Source of the DNA: CAVORB01 sp963698495 | GTDB lineage: Bacteria > Pseudomonadota > Gammaproteobacteria > Chromatiales > Chromatiaceae | DNA: 64,000 bases | Direction: 5' to 3' | Assembly: GCA_963698495.1 (NCBI GenBank) | Contig: CAVORB010000005.1 | Coordinates: forward strand, 62,001 to 126,000 | Shown here: positions 1-9,615 of the stretch, in pieces | Position numbering within the stretch: position 1 is the stretch's first letter | How the letters are laid out: each line of letters opens with the position of its first letter | Program-made: the position numbers and the translations under genes | Notes under the pieces: generated by a model | Databases searched by the model: none | Told to the model about the DNA's origin: nothing | Seen by the model: the letters and a program-made list of their open reading frames with translations, nothing else

Positions 1-1154
1 CCTGTGCCTTCGGTCTGGCCACCCCCATGGCCATCGCCGTCGCCTCCGGTCTCGGCGCCAGGCATGGGATCCTGGTCAAGAACGGCGCGGTGTTGGAGCG
101 CCTGTCCACCATCGATCATATCGTGTTCGACAAGACCGGGACCCTGACCGAAGGCCGCCCCGCGGTAACGCGCGTTTTCCCATCTGGGCGAGCCAATGAG
201 ACCGACGGCCAGGAGCCGATCGTCGACTCCGAAGATCCCCCCAGGTTGGCGCGAGAAGATCTCGGTGATCGGGAGCGGGCGCAACTCGCCATGGTCGGCG
301 CCCTGGAGCGGTTCTCCGAGCATCCGGTGGCCTCGGCGGTGTTGGATCTCTGCCGCGCGCTCAAGCTGGCCGCGGGGGAGCGTCGGGTGGAGGAGGTCAA
401 GGTCCGGCCCGGTCTCGGTATTGCCGGCCGGGTCGACGGCGAGTCCGTGGTGGCTGGTACCGCGGAGTGGCTGCGGCAGAACGCAATCCCCCATGACCCC
501 GTCCTGGCGCGGCGCGCGCGGGAGATCGAGCGCGGCGGGGGGAGCGCGCTTCATTTGGCGATCGGCGGCATGGAGGTGCTGCTGCTCGGCATCGAAGACC
601 GCCTGCGGGATGACGCCAGAGGGGTGGTCGAGTCCCTGCAGGCGGAGGGAATTCGCGTCACCATGCTCACCGGTGATCGTCGCGGGGCCGCCGAGCGCAT
701 CGCGGAGCTGCTGGGTGGAGTGGAGGTGATCGCAGAGGTGCTGCCCGAGGACAAGGATCGCGTGGTCGCCGGATTACAGCGCGACGGGGGGCGGGTGGCC
801 ATGGTGGGGGACGGGGTGAATGACGCGCCCGCCCTGGTGAGGGCGGACGTGGGAATCGCCATGGGCAGCGGGACCGACGTCTCCATCGCCAGCGCGGACA
901 TCGTGCTCATGCGCGGGGAGCTCGAAGACGTCCGGCAGGCCGCGGCTCTGTCGCGCCGCACGCTCAGCACCATACGCCAGAATATCGGCATCTCCATTAC
1001 CTATAATCTGATCATGGTGCCGCTTGCGATGGCGGCCCTGGTCACGCCGTTGGTCGCGGCGGTGTCCATGCCCTTGAGCTCGCTCGCCGTCATCGGTAAC
1101 TCCGCCCGTATCCGCGGCCTGTTCCGCGGCGGCCGATCCGGCCGAACAGCCTAA
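1..1154 (+). CDS. ccoI: Cu-type P1B ATPase, C-terminal part (cbb3 oxidase assembly, CcoI/FixI)
   Basis: The 5' end lies outside the window. The frame opens just after the CPC metal site of the sixth membrane helix (second Cys encoded at 3-5, followed by AFGLATP). It then shows the phosphorylation loop DKTGTLTEG (Asp codon at 129), the TGD motif and the hinge motif GDGVNDAP. The last two helices carry ITYN and MPLSS...GNS, as in the CcoI/FixI subgroup that supplies copper to cbb3 cytochrome oxidase. It sits 9 bp before ccoS, which supports CcoI rather than a detoxifying CopA. The protein acts in the inner membrane. An acidic insertion of about 30 residues follows the phosphorylation loop. Confidence 0.9.
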   Translation, partial: CAFGLATPMAIAVASGLGARHGILVKNGAVLERLSTIDHIVFDKTGTLTEGRPAVTRVFPSGRANETDGQEPIVDSEDPPRLAREDLGDRERAQLAMVGALERFSEHPVASAVLDLCRALKLAAGERRVEEVKVRPGLGIAGRVDGESVVAGTAEWLRQNAIPHDPVLARRAREIERGGGSALHLAIGGMEVLLLGIEDRLRDDARGVVESLQAEGIRVTMLTGDRRGAAERIAELLGGVEVIAEVLPEDKDRVVAGLQRDGGRVAMVGDGVNDAPALVRADVGIAMGSGTDVSIASADIVLMRGELEDVRQAAALSRRTLSTIRQNIGISITYNLIMVPLAMAALVTPLVAAVSMPLSSLAVIGNSARIRGLFRGGRSGRTA

Positions 1155-1163
1155 CGAGAACCC

Positions 1164-1403
1164 ATGGAAGTCATCTACGGCCTCATTCCCGGCATGCTCG
1201 TCCTCGGACTGGTCGCCGTCGGCGTGCTGTTCTGGGCCGCCCGCAGCGGTCAGTACGATGACCTGGAGGGGGACGCGCACCGCATCCTGATGGACGAGGA
1301 CGCGATGGATCGGCGGCGGTTCCCTGACGCGGACGAGGAGCATCCCGAGCCGCGGGATCTCTCGTCTTCCGGGAAAAAAAGGGATTCGCGAGATAACGCC
1401 TGA
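1164..1403 (+). CDS. ccoS: cbb3-type cytochrome oxidase assembly protein CcoS
   Basis: This is a 79-residue protein with one N-terminal membrane helix (about residues 4-27) followed by the CcoS signature FWAARSGQYDDLEGDAHRIL. The family is needed to mature cbb3 oxidase, probably at the step of cofactor insertion with CcoI. It directly follows ccoI in the same orientation, the usual order at the end of a ccoGHIS cluster. The tail after residue 50 is charged, low in conservation and somewhat longer than in many CcoS proteins. Its stop lies 18 bp from the convergent end of tmcA, and I see no clear terminator between them. Confidence 0.92.
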   Translation: MEVIYGLIPGMLVLGLVAVGVLFWAARSGQYDDLEGDAHRILMDEDAMDRRRFPDADEEHPEPRDLSSSGKKRDSRDNA

Positions 1404-1421
1404 GCCGATTCGACGCCGGCT

Positions 1422-3653
1422 TCAGCGCCCTTCGCGGCCGGTCTCCCGGTTCGCCGCTCGTTGCGGATCGAGGATCTTAGCGGCCGCCTGGCGCAGCAGC
1501 GAGACCACACCTGCCCGGCCAGTCGCCCCCGTCATCTTGGCGACCTCCCCCCAGGGGCGGTGTTGGAGCGTCATCGCGATCAGGGCGTCGCGCTCGCTGA
1601 CCGTCAGTAGATCATCCGCGACCAGGATGCCCGGGCGCGCGCGGATCAGTTGAGCCAGGGGTGGGAGGGCTGCCTCGAACGGGCGCTGGGCGAAGGCGAA
1701 GGCAGAGGTCTCCTCGAGCACATGGGGCGCGAGTTCCCGGTGCGGGGCGACGCCGTGTGCGAGCAGACTGGCGGTGACGCTTGTATCGAGGTCGCGCAAG
1801 GGGCCGGCTAGCAGGATCGGCAGGCGCTCACCCAGCCGTATTCGCGCAGTCTCAAGCAGATTTTCTCCCCCGCGGCTCACGGGCAGAAGGACCACCACCG
1901 CATGCGCACCACTGGCGGCGTTGCGGGATGTGCCGATGTGAGCAGGACGAAAGCCGCAGCCGAGCCAGAAGTCCAGCACATCGTCGCTCGCGCCGAAGCT
2001 TGCCCCGGCGAGATCCCATTCGCACGTCCGTGCATCGGCGGCGACGCCGTCTAGCAAGCGGCGGCCAAGCCCTCGTCTCTGGGCGGCGGGGTGGACGGCA
2101 ATGCGCACGATTCGCGCGTAACGCAGGCCGGGGGCATCGGCCAGCCCCGCGTGGGCGCACAGGGTTTGGGGCAGCAGGTGGCCGCGCGGCCGACGCCGGC
2201 CGTCGAACACGTCGCGCCCGAGATCGGGGGCGAACCCGCCCTCGATCGCCACCAGCGCGGTGGCAAGGATGCTGCGGTGGCGCCGCAGGACGTAGACTCG
2301 CAGGTTGGGTCCGTCGAGTAGATGCCGCAGGTCCAGCGGACGGGTTTGGTAATGCGCGAGCAGCAACAGGCCGAACACCTGTGAAAGGATCGCGTCGTCG
2401 TTGCCCAGGGCCTGCCGGTCGAGACGCTCGAACATGCAGTCGTCCGGGCCAGCATCTTGAACCTCAACGTCCGGCGCCGGTTCCGCGTCCAGGAGCAGGG
2501 CGCGGGCGGTCAGGGCCTCGAGCGGGTCGCCGCAGGCGAAGCGGACTGGCGTTTCCAGACGCAGCGCCTTCCAGCCCGGTGTCGCGAGATCCAGGTGGCG
2601 TCGGAAGCGGACCTCGAAACCTCGCCCCGTACCCTCGTAGCCATGCACCGTGGTGGCGAAGACGACGCGGCCGTGGCCCTGCAGCAACCGCTCCAGGATG
2701 GGAGCAGGAATGCCCGCCGCCTCGTCGACCAGCAGCAGATCGGCGGGACGGTGGTCCTTGCAGATCGCGTCGGGGGGACGAAACTCCAGGCTGGAGGCGC
2801 CGAGGACGATCTGGTTCCTCCCGGCGCTGGCACTGGGGAGCAGGCGAGCGGCATGGCGGAACAGCGGATCGACCGCCGAGCGCCGCGGGGCGGTCACCTG
2901 GATGTGGGCCTCAGGCTCTCCCGCCAGGAGCGCGGCGGCGGCGATACCCAGTGCCGTGGTCTTGCCGCGGCCACGATCGGAGATGAGGATCAATGGCCTG
3001 CGCGTCCGCCCGCGAGCCGTCGCGAGGATGGCATCCACCGCCCGGGACTGGTCCGTAGTCATGTCGTCCGGTCCGCATCTCCCGAAGCCCCGAGACGGTC
3101 GCTGCACCGCGTGCGGATGAAGCGACGGCTGCTCCTCGGCGATCAGCGTGACGCCGGCCGAGCCCGTCAGGACCCGCGCGAAACGGGCGAGAAAACGTCC
3201 GGACACCTGATCCCAGGTAGCCGGGTGAACGGCTACCCGCTGCGCCTGCGGATCCGGCAGCCGCGGCCAGAGGTCAAGCGGCGGCGTCAGGAGCATCAGC
3301 AGGCCGCCGCCCCGGATCGATCCAATGGCGGCGGCAAAGCTGTCGGGGTCGAACCCGGAATGGGCGTCGAACGCCAGCACATCGACTTCCCGGCCGAGCA
3401 GTTCCACGCCGGCGCCGAGCGGCAGGTGGGAAACCGGGAGGCGACGATCCGACAACCAGGTGACGGCGCGGTCTGGGGAGGCGCGCAGCGCCGCTGTCGC
3501 GGCTCGCATGGTCCAGTCTGGACATCCCGCGAGCACCAGGGTCACGCGGTGATCGCCGCGCCGCGCCTCCCGCAAGAGCGCGGCGGCGATCGCGGTCACA
3601 TCGGCGTGGTCCGTCAAACAAAGGGGTTTGTCAGGCGTGGTCGGGTGATTCAC
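1422..3653 (-). CDS. tmcA: tRNA(Met) cytidine acetyltransferase TmcA
   Basis: The enzyme makes N4-acetylcytidine at the wobble base of elongator tRNA-Met, using acetyl-CoA and ATP. An N-terminal DUF1726-type region is followed by the RNA-helicase module: Walker A RGRGKTT at about residues 227-233, DEAAGIP as Walker B, and FATTVHGYEGTGRGF downstream. A GNAT domain follows with the acetyl-CoA loop QRRGLGRRLL, then a C-terminal tRNA-binding region. At 743 residues it is longer than E. coli TmcA (about 670), mainly through internal loops. It lies 66 bp downstream of folE on the same strand and may be co-transcribed with it. Confidence 0.93.
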   Translation of the reverse strand: MNHPTTPDKPLCLTDHADVTAIAAALLREARRGDHRVTLVLAGCPDWTMRAATAALRASPDRAVTWLSDRRLPVSHLPLGAGVELLGREVDVLAFDAHSGFDPDSFAAAIGSIRGGGLLMLLTPPLDLWPRLPDPQAQRVAVHPATWDQVSGRFLARFARVLTGSAGVTLIAEEQPSLHPHAVQRPSRGFGRCGPDDMTTDQSRAVDAILATARGRTRRPLILISDRGRGKTTALGIAAAALLAGEPEAHIQVTAPRRSAVDPLFRHAARLLPSASAGRNQIVLGASSLEFRPPDAICKDHRPADLLLVDEAAGIPAPILERLLQGHGRVVFATTVHGYEGTGRGFEVRFRRHLDLATPGWKALRLETPVRFACGDPLEALTARALLLDAEPAPDVEVQDAGPDDCMFERLDRQALGNDDAILSQVFGLLLLAHYQTRPLDLRHLLDGPNLRVYVLRRHRSILATALVAIEGGFAPDLGRDVFDGRRRPRGHLLPQTLCAHAGLADAPGLRYARIVRIAVHPAAQRRGLGRRLLDGVAADARTCEWDLAGASFGASDDVLDFWLGCGFRPAHIGTSRNAASGAHAVVVLLPVSRGGENLLETARIRLGERLPILLAGPLRDLDTSVTASLLAHGVAPHRELAPHVLEETSAFAFAQRPFEAALPPLAQLIRARPGILVADDLLTVSERDALIAMTLQHRPWGEVAKMTGATGRAGVVSLLRQAAAKILDPQRAANRETGREGR

Positions 3654-3719
3654 CGATTGACCGGCCTACCGGGGTGTGCTGGCGGGGGCAGAAAGGAAAA
3701 GACTCTGCCGCCGACCCGC

Positions 3720-4358
3720 CTACTTCCGCAGAAACGACATGAACTCCGCCCGGGTGCGCGCGTCTCCCGCGAAGGTGCCGCGCATGGCGCTGGAGACCGT
3801 GCTGCTGTTCTGCTTCTGGACACCGCGCATCATCATGCAGGTGTGGCTGGCCTCCATGACCACCGCGACGCCGTGTGCGCCGAGATGCGCCATCAAGGCA
3901 TCGGCAATCTGGCTGGTCAGCCGCTCCTGCACTTGCAGCCGGCGCGCGAAGACATCGACGACGCGCGCGATCTTGCTCAGGCCGACGACCTTGCCGTTGG
4001 GGAGATACCCGACATGGGCATGGCCAAAGAAAGGCAACATGTGATGCTCGCACATGGAGTAGAACTCGATGTCGCGCACGATCACCATCTCTTCGCAGTT
4101 TTCTTCGAACACCGCCCCCTTGATGATGGCCTCGGCCGAGAGCTGATAGCCACTGGTCAGGAAGTCCATGGCCTTGGCGACGCGCAGAGGGGTGCGGCGG
4201 AGCCCCGCGCGGCTTGGATCCTCGCCGATCTCCTGGAGCATGGCTCGCACCAGGCGCTCCTTGCCCTCGTCGTAGACCTCCTCGTCCGACTCCGCCTCAA
4301 AGCTCGGCGCATAGTGGCCGTGGGACACGATTCGGGACAACTGCTTTTTCTCGGACAT
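3720..4358 (-). CDS. folE: GTP cyclohydrolase I
   Basis: The enzyme converts GTP to 7,8-dihydroneopterin triphosphate, the first step of folate and queuosine precursor synthesis. The 212-residue protein carries the zinc and active-site motif SMCEHHMLPF, the GLSKIARVVD block, ERLT, and the C-terminal SHTCMMMRGV with the third zinc ligand. These are all hallmarks of type IA FolE. A queuosine gene (queG) lies further along in the window. The 466-bp gap to the divergent NAGGN operon should contain its promoter. Confidence 0.97.
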   Translation of the reverse strand: MSEKKQLSRIVSHGHYAPSFEAESDEEVYDEGKERLVRAMLQEIGEDPSRAGLRRTPLRVAKAMDFLTSGYQLSAEAIIKGAVFEENCEEMVIVRDIEFYSMCEHHMLPFFGHAHVGYLPNGKVVGLSKIARVVDVFARRLQVQERLTSQIADALMAHLGAHGVAVVMEASHTCMMMRGVQKQNSSTVSSAMRGTFAGDARTRAEFMSFLRK

Positions 4359-4824
4359 GGTTCAGCGCCTGAGTGTGTGCTGTATGGTGTTGAACGCGCG
4401 ATGCGGTTTCGCGGTTGGTCGTCGCTCGGGGAAATGGGGGTGCGGAGAAAAAAAGGAAGCCGGCCCCGAAATTTTCGCCCTGGGGTTTCGCGGACCGGGG
4501 TGGTTGTTCCTGGAATCCACAATAAGAGTTCTTTATACTTCAAATTGTTCTTGCATTCCCATTCTGCGGACGAAAGGCACATAGACATGCAGCCGATCGA
4601 TCCTGTCGTCAATCATCGTTTTCCTTCCTCCCGATCCCTGTCCGCGCTGCTCTGGCGAATCGCTGCGGAAAACTGATCGCAGGCGCCGCCGCGCCTCTGC
4701 GTCGTGGGACTGCCACCTCGAGTATGAACCTTTGCCCCGCCATTCCGCCGACTGAGCGCCGCAGCGTCTTGGCTAGTGCGCTGTTTGTGCGGCCCGATTC
4801 CGTTCCCTTTGAGGAGAGCTTCTG
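4359..4824. promoter_or_regulatory. divergent intergenic region folE/asnO with a candidate -10 box
   Basis: No gene is visible in this 466-bp gap. On the plus strand a TATACT hexamer at 4534-4539 lies in a locally AT-rich stretch (about 4520-4560) and is the best -10 candidate for the osmoprotectant operon, with a long leader to the asnO start. No good -35 lies at 16-18 bp; TGGAAT at 4511-4516 matches only 3 of 6 positions. TATACT fits the extended -10 favoured by sigma-S, which would suit an osmotic-stress operon, but this is inference. The asnO start is preceded by a good ribosome site (GAGGAG). Confidence 0.3.
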
Positions 4825-6600
4825 ATGTGTGGCTTTTGCGGTGAGATCCGCTTTGACGGTACCCAGGTCGATCTCGGTGCCTTGGGAGCCATGAGCGCGA
4901 GCATGATTCCGCGCGGACCCGACGGTCATGGTGTCTGGGCGCAGGGTGGCGTGGCGCTGGCGCATCGGCGCCTGAGCATCATCGACCTCAGCACCCATGC
5001 CGGCCAGCCCATGGTCGACAGCGAGCTCGGCCTCACCGTGGCCTTCAATGGCTGCATATACAACTACCAGGAACTGCGAGCGGAGCTCGAGGGCAGGGGT
5101 TATCGATTTTTTTCTCACGGCGATACCGAGGTGGTTCTCAAGGCCTTCCACGCCTGGGGCGAGGATTGCGTCCAGCGGTTTTTCGGCATGTTCGCCTTCG
5201 CGGTGGCCGAGCGTGACAGCGGGCGGGTCACCCTGGTCCGCGATCGGCTCGGCATCAAGCCTCTGTACTACGCGGACGTCCCGGGTGGGCTGCGTTTCGC
5301 TTCCACTCTCCCAGCACTGCTCGCGGGTGGCGGCCTCGACACGGATATCGACCCGGTTGCGCTGCACCACTACATGCACTTCCATGCCGTGGTGCCCGCG
5401 CCCCATACGATTCTGCGCGGCGTGCGCAAGCTGCCTCCCGCGACCATCCGCGTCATTGAGCCCAATGGGACAAAGCGCGAGCGCACGTACTGGGAGCCGC
5501 GCTTCGAGACGCCGGAGAACGAGCGCCGGCTCGCCTTCGAGGACTGGCAGGACCAGGTGCTCGAGTCGCTTCGCCGCGCAGTCAAACGCCGGCTGGTGGC
5601 GGACGTGGACGTCGGCGTGCTGCTCTCGGGGGGGCTGGACTCGAGCCTCATCGTCGGCCTGCTGGCGGAGCAGGGGCAGAGCGGGCTGAACACCTTCTCC
5701 GTCGGCTTCGAGACGGTGGGCGAGGAGCGGGGGGACGAGTTCCAGTACTCGGACCTGATCGCCGAGCACTTCGGCACCGTGCATCACAAGATCCACGTCG
5801 ATTCGGCCACCAAGCTGCTGCCCGAGCTTCCGGGCTGCGTGCGCGCCATGTCGGAACCGATGGTCAGTCACGACGCCATCGGCTTCTTCCTGCTCTCGCA
5901 GAAGGTCGCCGAGCACGTCAAGGTGGTGCAGAGCGGTCAGGGCGCGGACGAGGTCTTCGCCGGCTATCACTGGTATCCGCCGATGGTGGGCAGCGGCGAC
6001 CCGGCGGCGGACTACGCGCGGGCATTCTGCGACCGCAGCCACGAGGAGTACCGTCGCGCGGTAGATCCCCGCTTCCACGGCGAGGACTACAGCCGCGCCT
6101 TCATTCAGGGACATTTCGCGCGGCCGGGAGCCGAGGCGCCGGTGGACAAGGCACTGCGCATCGACCAGCTGATCATGCTGGTGGACGATCCGGTCAAGCG
6201 GGTCGACAACATGACCATGGCCTGGGGCCTGGAGGCGCGGGTCCCCTTCCTCGACCACGAGCTGGTCGAGTTGGCGGCCCGCATCCCAGACGAGTACAAG
6301 CTGTGCGACGAGGGCAAATGCGTGCTGAAGGCCGTCGGCCGCAGGGTGATCCCGGCGGAGGTCATCGACCGCCCCAAGGGCTACTTTCCGGTGCCGGCGC
6401 TCAAGTATCTGCGCGGCGAGGTGCTGGACATGGTCCGGGACCTGCTTCATTCGCGCCAGGCACGCGAGAGGAGGCTGTTCGGGTCCGACTACGTGGACGA
6501 ACTGCTGGCCGCGCCCGACGAGCACATCACCCCCCTGCGCGGCTCCAAGCTTTGGCAGTTGGCCCTGCTCGAGATGTGGCTGCAGGAGCAGGGCTTATGA
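4825..6600 (+). CDS. asnO: N-acetylglutaminylglutamine amidotransferase (asparagine-synthetase-like)
   Basis: A 591-residue glutamine amidotransferase of the asparagine synthetase B type. The mature enzyme starts at the nucleophile Cys2 (MCGFCGEI), followed by RGPDGHG and the class II glutaminase core. The C-terminal ATP pyrophosphatase domain has the P-loop SGGLDSS at about residue 268. Adjacent genes for an acetyltransferase/ATP-grasp synthetase and an M42 peptidase identify the NAGGN subtype rather than ordinary asparagine synthesis. It converts N-acetylglutaminylglutamine to its amide, a dipeptide osmolyte. It is the first gene of a plus-strand operon. The ATG has a strong GAGGAG ribosome site. 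Confidence 0.93.
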   Translation: MCGFCGEIRFDGTQVDLGALGAMSASMIPRGPDGHGVWAQGGVALAHRRLSIIDLSTHAGQPMVDSELGLTVAFNGCIYNYQELRAELEGRGYRFFSHGDTEVVLKAFHAWGEDCVQRFFGMFAFAVAERDSGRVTLVRDRLGIKPLYYADVPGGLRFASTLPALLAGGGLDTDIDPVALHHYMHFHAVVPAPHTILRGVRKLPPATIRVIEPNGTKRERTYWEPRFETPENERRLAFEDWQDQVLESLRRAVKRRLVADVDVGVLLSGGLDSSLIVGLLAEQGQSGLNTFSVGFETVGEERGDEFQYSDLIAEHFGTVHHKIHVDSATKLLPELPGCVRAMSEPMVSHDAIGFFLLSQKVAEHVKVVQSGQGADEVFAGYHWYPPMVGSGDPAADYARAFCDRSHEEYRRAVDPRFHGEDYSRAFIQGHFARPGAEAPVDKALRIDQLIMLVDDPVKRVDNMTMAWGLEARVPFLDHELVELAARIPDEYKLCDEGKCVLKAVGRRVIPAEVIDRPKGYFPVPALKYLRGEVLDMVRDLLHSRQARERRLFGSDYVDELLAAPDEHITPLRGSKLWQLALLEMWLQEQGL

Positions 6601-6729
6601 TGCGGACCGCGGCGGCCACCCGGCGTCAAGATCCGTGATCCGCGGCGATTCCCGGCACCGCCTCCCGCGCCGCCGGAGACCGGTGCCAGACGCTCGCTGG
6701 TTCACGCCAAGACCCAGGAAACCATTGCA

Positions 6730-8478
6730 ATGAGCACCAAAGAGAGCATCCATCACCGCCTCGAGCGGGTTCGCGCGCCGACGGTTGCCAGCTCCGGACC
6801 CGGTCAGCGCCCGAACGGGGATTCCCGATGCGACGCGGTCGTCGACTGCGGCTGGGGACGCCTCCTTTTCGGACAGACCTTCGGCGATCTGCACCAGCTG
6901 GCGCGGGTTCTGCAGGAAGAGCGGCCCGGCAAGCGGGACGTCGCCCTCTACCTCAGGGATCCGCACGTGGTGCTCTCCTACGCGCCCCAGGACTTGTTTC
7001 TGGACCCCTCTCACACCTTCCGCCTCTGGCTCGAGCGCTACCAACACTCGAACCGCCGGCCGAAGGGTTTCTGCGTGCGCCTGCTCAATAGCCGCGACGA
7101 CGCCGAGGCCATCAATCGGCTTTACGTAAGCCGGAGAATGGTGCCCCCGGGCGCGGACTTCATCTGGGAGCATCGTGCCTCCAAGGTGCTGCACTACTGG
7201 GTGGCGCAGGACGAGCAGGACGGCAGCATCCTCGGGGCGGTCAACGGCGTCGATCATGTCGCGGCCTTTGTCGATCCCGAGAACGGGGCGAGCCTGTGGG
7301 CGCTGGCGGTGGACGCCCAGGCGCCCTATCCAGGTATCGGCGAGGCCCTGGTGCGGCAGGTGCTGGAATACCATCTGGCGCGCGGGCGCTCCTTCCTGGA
7401 CCTCTCGGTGATGCACGACAACAGCCAGGCGATCGGGTTGTACGAGAAGCTCGGCTTCGAGCGCATACCCGCCTTCGCGCTCAAGAACAAGAACGCGTTC
7501 AACGAGCCATTGTTCATCGGCAAGCAGCCGGAGGCCGACCTCAATCCTTACGCCACCATCATCGTCAATGAGGCCCGCCGTCGGGGGATCGGCGTGGAGG
7601 TACTGGATGCGGAGGGGGGCTACTTTGCATTGGTGCTCGGCGGGCGTCGGATCGTTTGCCGCGAGAGTCTGAGCGAGCTGACGACCGCGGTGGCCATGAG
7701 CCGCTGCGACGACAAGGCGATCACCCATCGGCTGCTCAAGCGCGCCGGTTTGAGGGTGCCCGAGCAGACTCGGGTGGAAGCCCTCGACCAGGCGGAGGCC
7801 TTCCTTTCGCGCATCGGCAGCGTTGTGGTCAAACCGGCGCGAGGGGAGCAGGGTGCGGGCATCAGCGTGGATGTGCGCGACCCCCAGACCCTGGAGAAGG
7901 CCGTCATGGCCGCCAGACGCACGTGCGACACGGTGATTCTCGAGGAATACGTTGAGGGCGAAGATCTGCGGATTGTGGTTATCGACTTCTCGGTCGTCGC
8001 CGCCGCGGTGCGTCGTCCGCCGCAGATCATTGGCACCGGCCACCACCAGATTCGGGATCTGATCCAGGCCCAAAGCCGGCGCCGGCGTGCGGCCACCGGC
8101 GGCGAGAGCTCGATACCACTCGACGAGGAGACCGAACGCTGCGTGCGCCAGGCGGGTTACGGGGTGCGGGACATCCTGCCAGAAGGGGAGTCGCTCACGG
8201 TGCGCAAGACGGCCAACCTGCACACGGGGGGCACCATCCACGACGTCACCGCGGAGCTGCACCCGGCGCTCGCGGAGGACGCGGTTGCCGCTGCGCGCGC
8301 CCTGGACATCCCGGTGACCGGGCTCGACTTCATCGTGCCTTCTGTCTCCGAGCCCGAGTATGTCATCATCGAGGCAAACGAGCGGCCGGGGCTCGCGAAC
8401 CACGAGCCGCAGCCCACCGCGGAGCGTTTTGTCGATCTGTTATTTCCCCAAACCGCGAACCGGGAGAGTATGCCTTGA
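6730..8478 (+). CDS. ngg: N-acetylglutaminylglutamine synthetase (GNAT + ATP-grasp)
   Basis: This 582-residue fusion enzyme makes the acetylated dipeptide precursor of NAGGN. A GNAT acetyltransferase domain lies at about residues 115-260 (WALAVDAQAPYPGIGEALVRQ, then YEKLGFER). A cyanophycin-synthetase-like ATP-grasp domain covers about 310-575, with VVKPARGEQGAGISV as the nucleotide loop, EEYVEGEDLR, and a C-terminal IIEANERPGL metal-binding block. The start ATG has AGGAAA upstream. It follows asnO by 129 bp with no visible terminator and overlaps the M42 peptidase gene by 4 bp, so the two are translationally coupled. Confidence 0.93.
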   Translation: MSTKESIHHRLERVRAPTVASSGPGQRPNGDSRCDAVVDCGWGRLLFGQTFGDLHQLARVLQEERPGKRDVALYLRDPHVVLSYAPQDLFLDPSHTFRLWLERYQHSNRRPKGFCVRLLNSRDDAEAINRLYVSRRMVPPGADFIWEHRASKVLHYWVAQDEQDGSILGAVNGVDHVAAFVDPENGASLWALAVDAQAPYPGIGEALVRQVLEYHLARGRSFLDLSVMHDNSQAIGLYEKLGFERIPAFALKNKNAFNEPLFIGKQPEADLNPYATIIVNEARRRGIGVEVLDAEGGYFALVLGGRRIVCRESLSELTTAVAMSRCDDKAITHRLLKRAGLRVPEQTRVEALDQAEAFLSRIGSVVVKPARGEQGAGISVDVRDPQTLEKAVMAARRTCDTVILEEYVEGEDLRIVVIDFSVVAAAVRRPPQIIGTGHHQIRDLIQAQSRRRRAATGGESSIPLDEETERCVRQAGYGVRDILPEGESLTVRKTANLHTGGTIHDVTAELHPALAEDAVAAARALDIPVTGLDFIVPSVSEPEYVIIEANERPGLANHEPQPTAERFVDLLFPQTANRESMP

Positions 8479-9584
8479 AGTTGTTGGACGTCGACACCGG
8501 CTACCTGACGGACATCCTGCTGAAGCTGCTGTTCACCCCCAGTCCGTCCGGTTATACAGACCGGATTGTGCATCTGGTGTGCGAGGAGCTGGAGCGTCTC
8601 GACGTCTCCTTCGAGCTCACCCGTCGCGGCGCCATCCGCGCCAGCCTGCCCGGGGCGGTCTCACAGCCTGATCGGGCGATCGTCGCCCACATCGACACCC
8701 TGGGGGCCATGGTCAAGGGCCTCAAGGACAACGGACGCCTGCAGTTAGTGGCGGTGGGCCACTGGAACGCCCGCTTCGCGGAGGGCGCGCGCGGCACCCT
8801 GTTCACGGACATCGGCCAGCACCGGGGAACCATCCTGCCGATGAAGGCATCGGGCCACACCTTCGCTCCTGAGATCGACAACCAGCCGGGCGGCTGGGAC
8901 CACGTCGAGTTCCGCATCGACGAGGTAGTGCACAACCTGCGGGATCTGCTGAAGCTCGGGGTCCACGTCGGAGACTTCATCGCCATCGACACCACGCCCG
9001 AGATCACGGACACGGGCTTCATCAACTCCCGGCACCTGGACGACAAGGCCGGGGCCGCAGTGCTGCTCACCGCCATCGAGGCCATCACGCGCAAGGGCAT
9101 CCTGCTGCCGGTGGACTGCCACCCGTTGTTCACCATCTCCGAGGAGGTGGGTTCGGGCGCCTCTGCCGCGCTCCACCAGGACGTGGCTGAGATGCTCACC
9201 ATCGACAACGGGACGACCGCGCCGGGTCAGAACTCGAGCGAGTTCGGGGTCACCATCGCCATGGCCGACCAGAGCGGGCCCTTCGACTACCACCTCACGC
9301 ACCGCATCATCCATCTGTGCCAGGAGTTCGGCATCCGTCACCAGCGCGACGTGTTCCGCTACTATCGATCCGACAGCGCGGCCGCCCTCGAGGCGGGCAA
9401 TGACGTGCGCACCGCGCTGGTCACATTCGGCATCGACGCCTCCCACGGCTACGAGCGCATCCACATGGACGCCCTGGAGTCCCTCGCCAAGCTCGTCAGC
9501 GTCTACATGCAGGCACCGCCCATGTATGCCCGCGACCGGTACGACATAGGGCCCCGCACCGGGTTCCCGACCATGCCGGGCTGA
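8475..9584 (+). CDS. M42-family metallopeptidase of the NAGGN osmoprotectant system
   Basis: A 369-residue di-metal aminopeptidase of family M42. Metal ligands and catalytic residues are visible in VAHIDTLG, HLDDKAGA, TISEEVGSGAS and the C-terminal SHGYERIHMDAL. The start is a TTG that overlaps the ngg stop, with GGGAGAG just upstream. No ATG in frame gives a complete N-terminus. M42 enzymes are the constant third member of NAGGN loci. The role is not settled: osmolyte turnover or dipeptide supply are both possible. It shares its transcript with asnO and ngg. Confidence 0.88.
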   Translation: MKLLDVDTGYLTDILLKLLFTPSPSGYTDRIVHLVCEELERLDVSFELTRRGAIRASLPGAVSQPDRAIVAHIDTLGAMVKGLKDNGRLQLVAVGHWNARFAEGARGTLFTDIGQHRGTILPMKASGHTFAPEIDNQPGGWDHVEFRIDEVVHNLRDLLKLGVHVGDFIAIDTTPEITDTGFINSRHLDDKAGAAVLLTAIEAITRKGILLPVDCHPLFTISEEVGSGASAALHQDVAEMLTIDNGTTAPGQNSSEFGVTIAMADQSGPFDYHLTHRIIHLCQEFGIRHQRDVFRYYRSDSAAALEAGNDVRTALVTFGIDASHGYERIHMDALESLAKLVSVYMQAPPMYARDRYDIGPRTGFPTMPG

Positions 9585-9615
9585 GCGGGAACGCGCGGAG
9601 AAACAGGACGAAGGG

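Noticed and set aside
2457..4676. Long plus-strand open frame opposite tmcA and folE
   Set aside because: Composition is Gly/Arg/Gln-rich without motifs; both minus-strand genes are certain.
4609..6525. Long minus-strand open frame opposite asnO
   Set aside because: Antisense shadow produced by GC-rich codon bias; no conserved motif and it contradicts a clear gene.
6595..8403. Long minus-strand open frame opposite ngg
   Set aside because: Same codon-bias shadow; ngg has full domain support.
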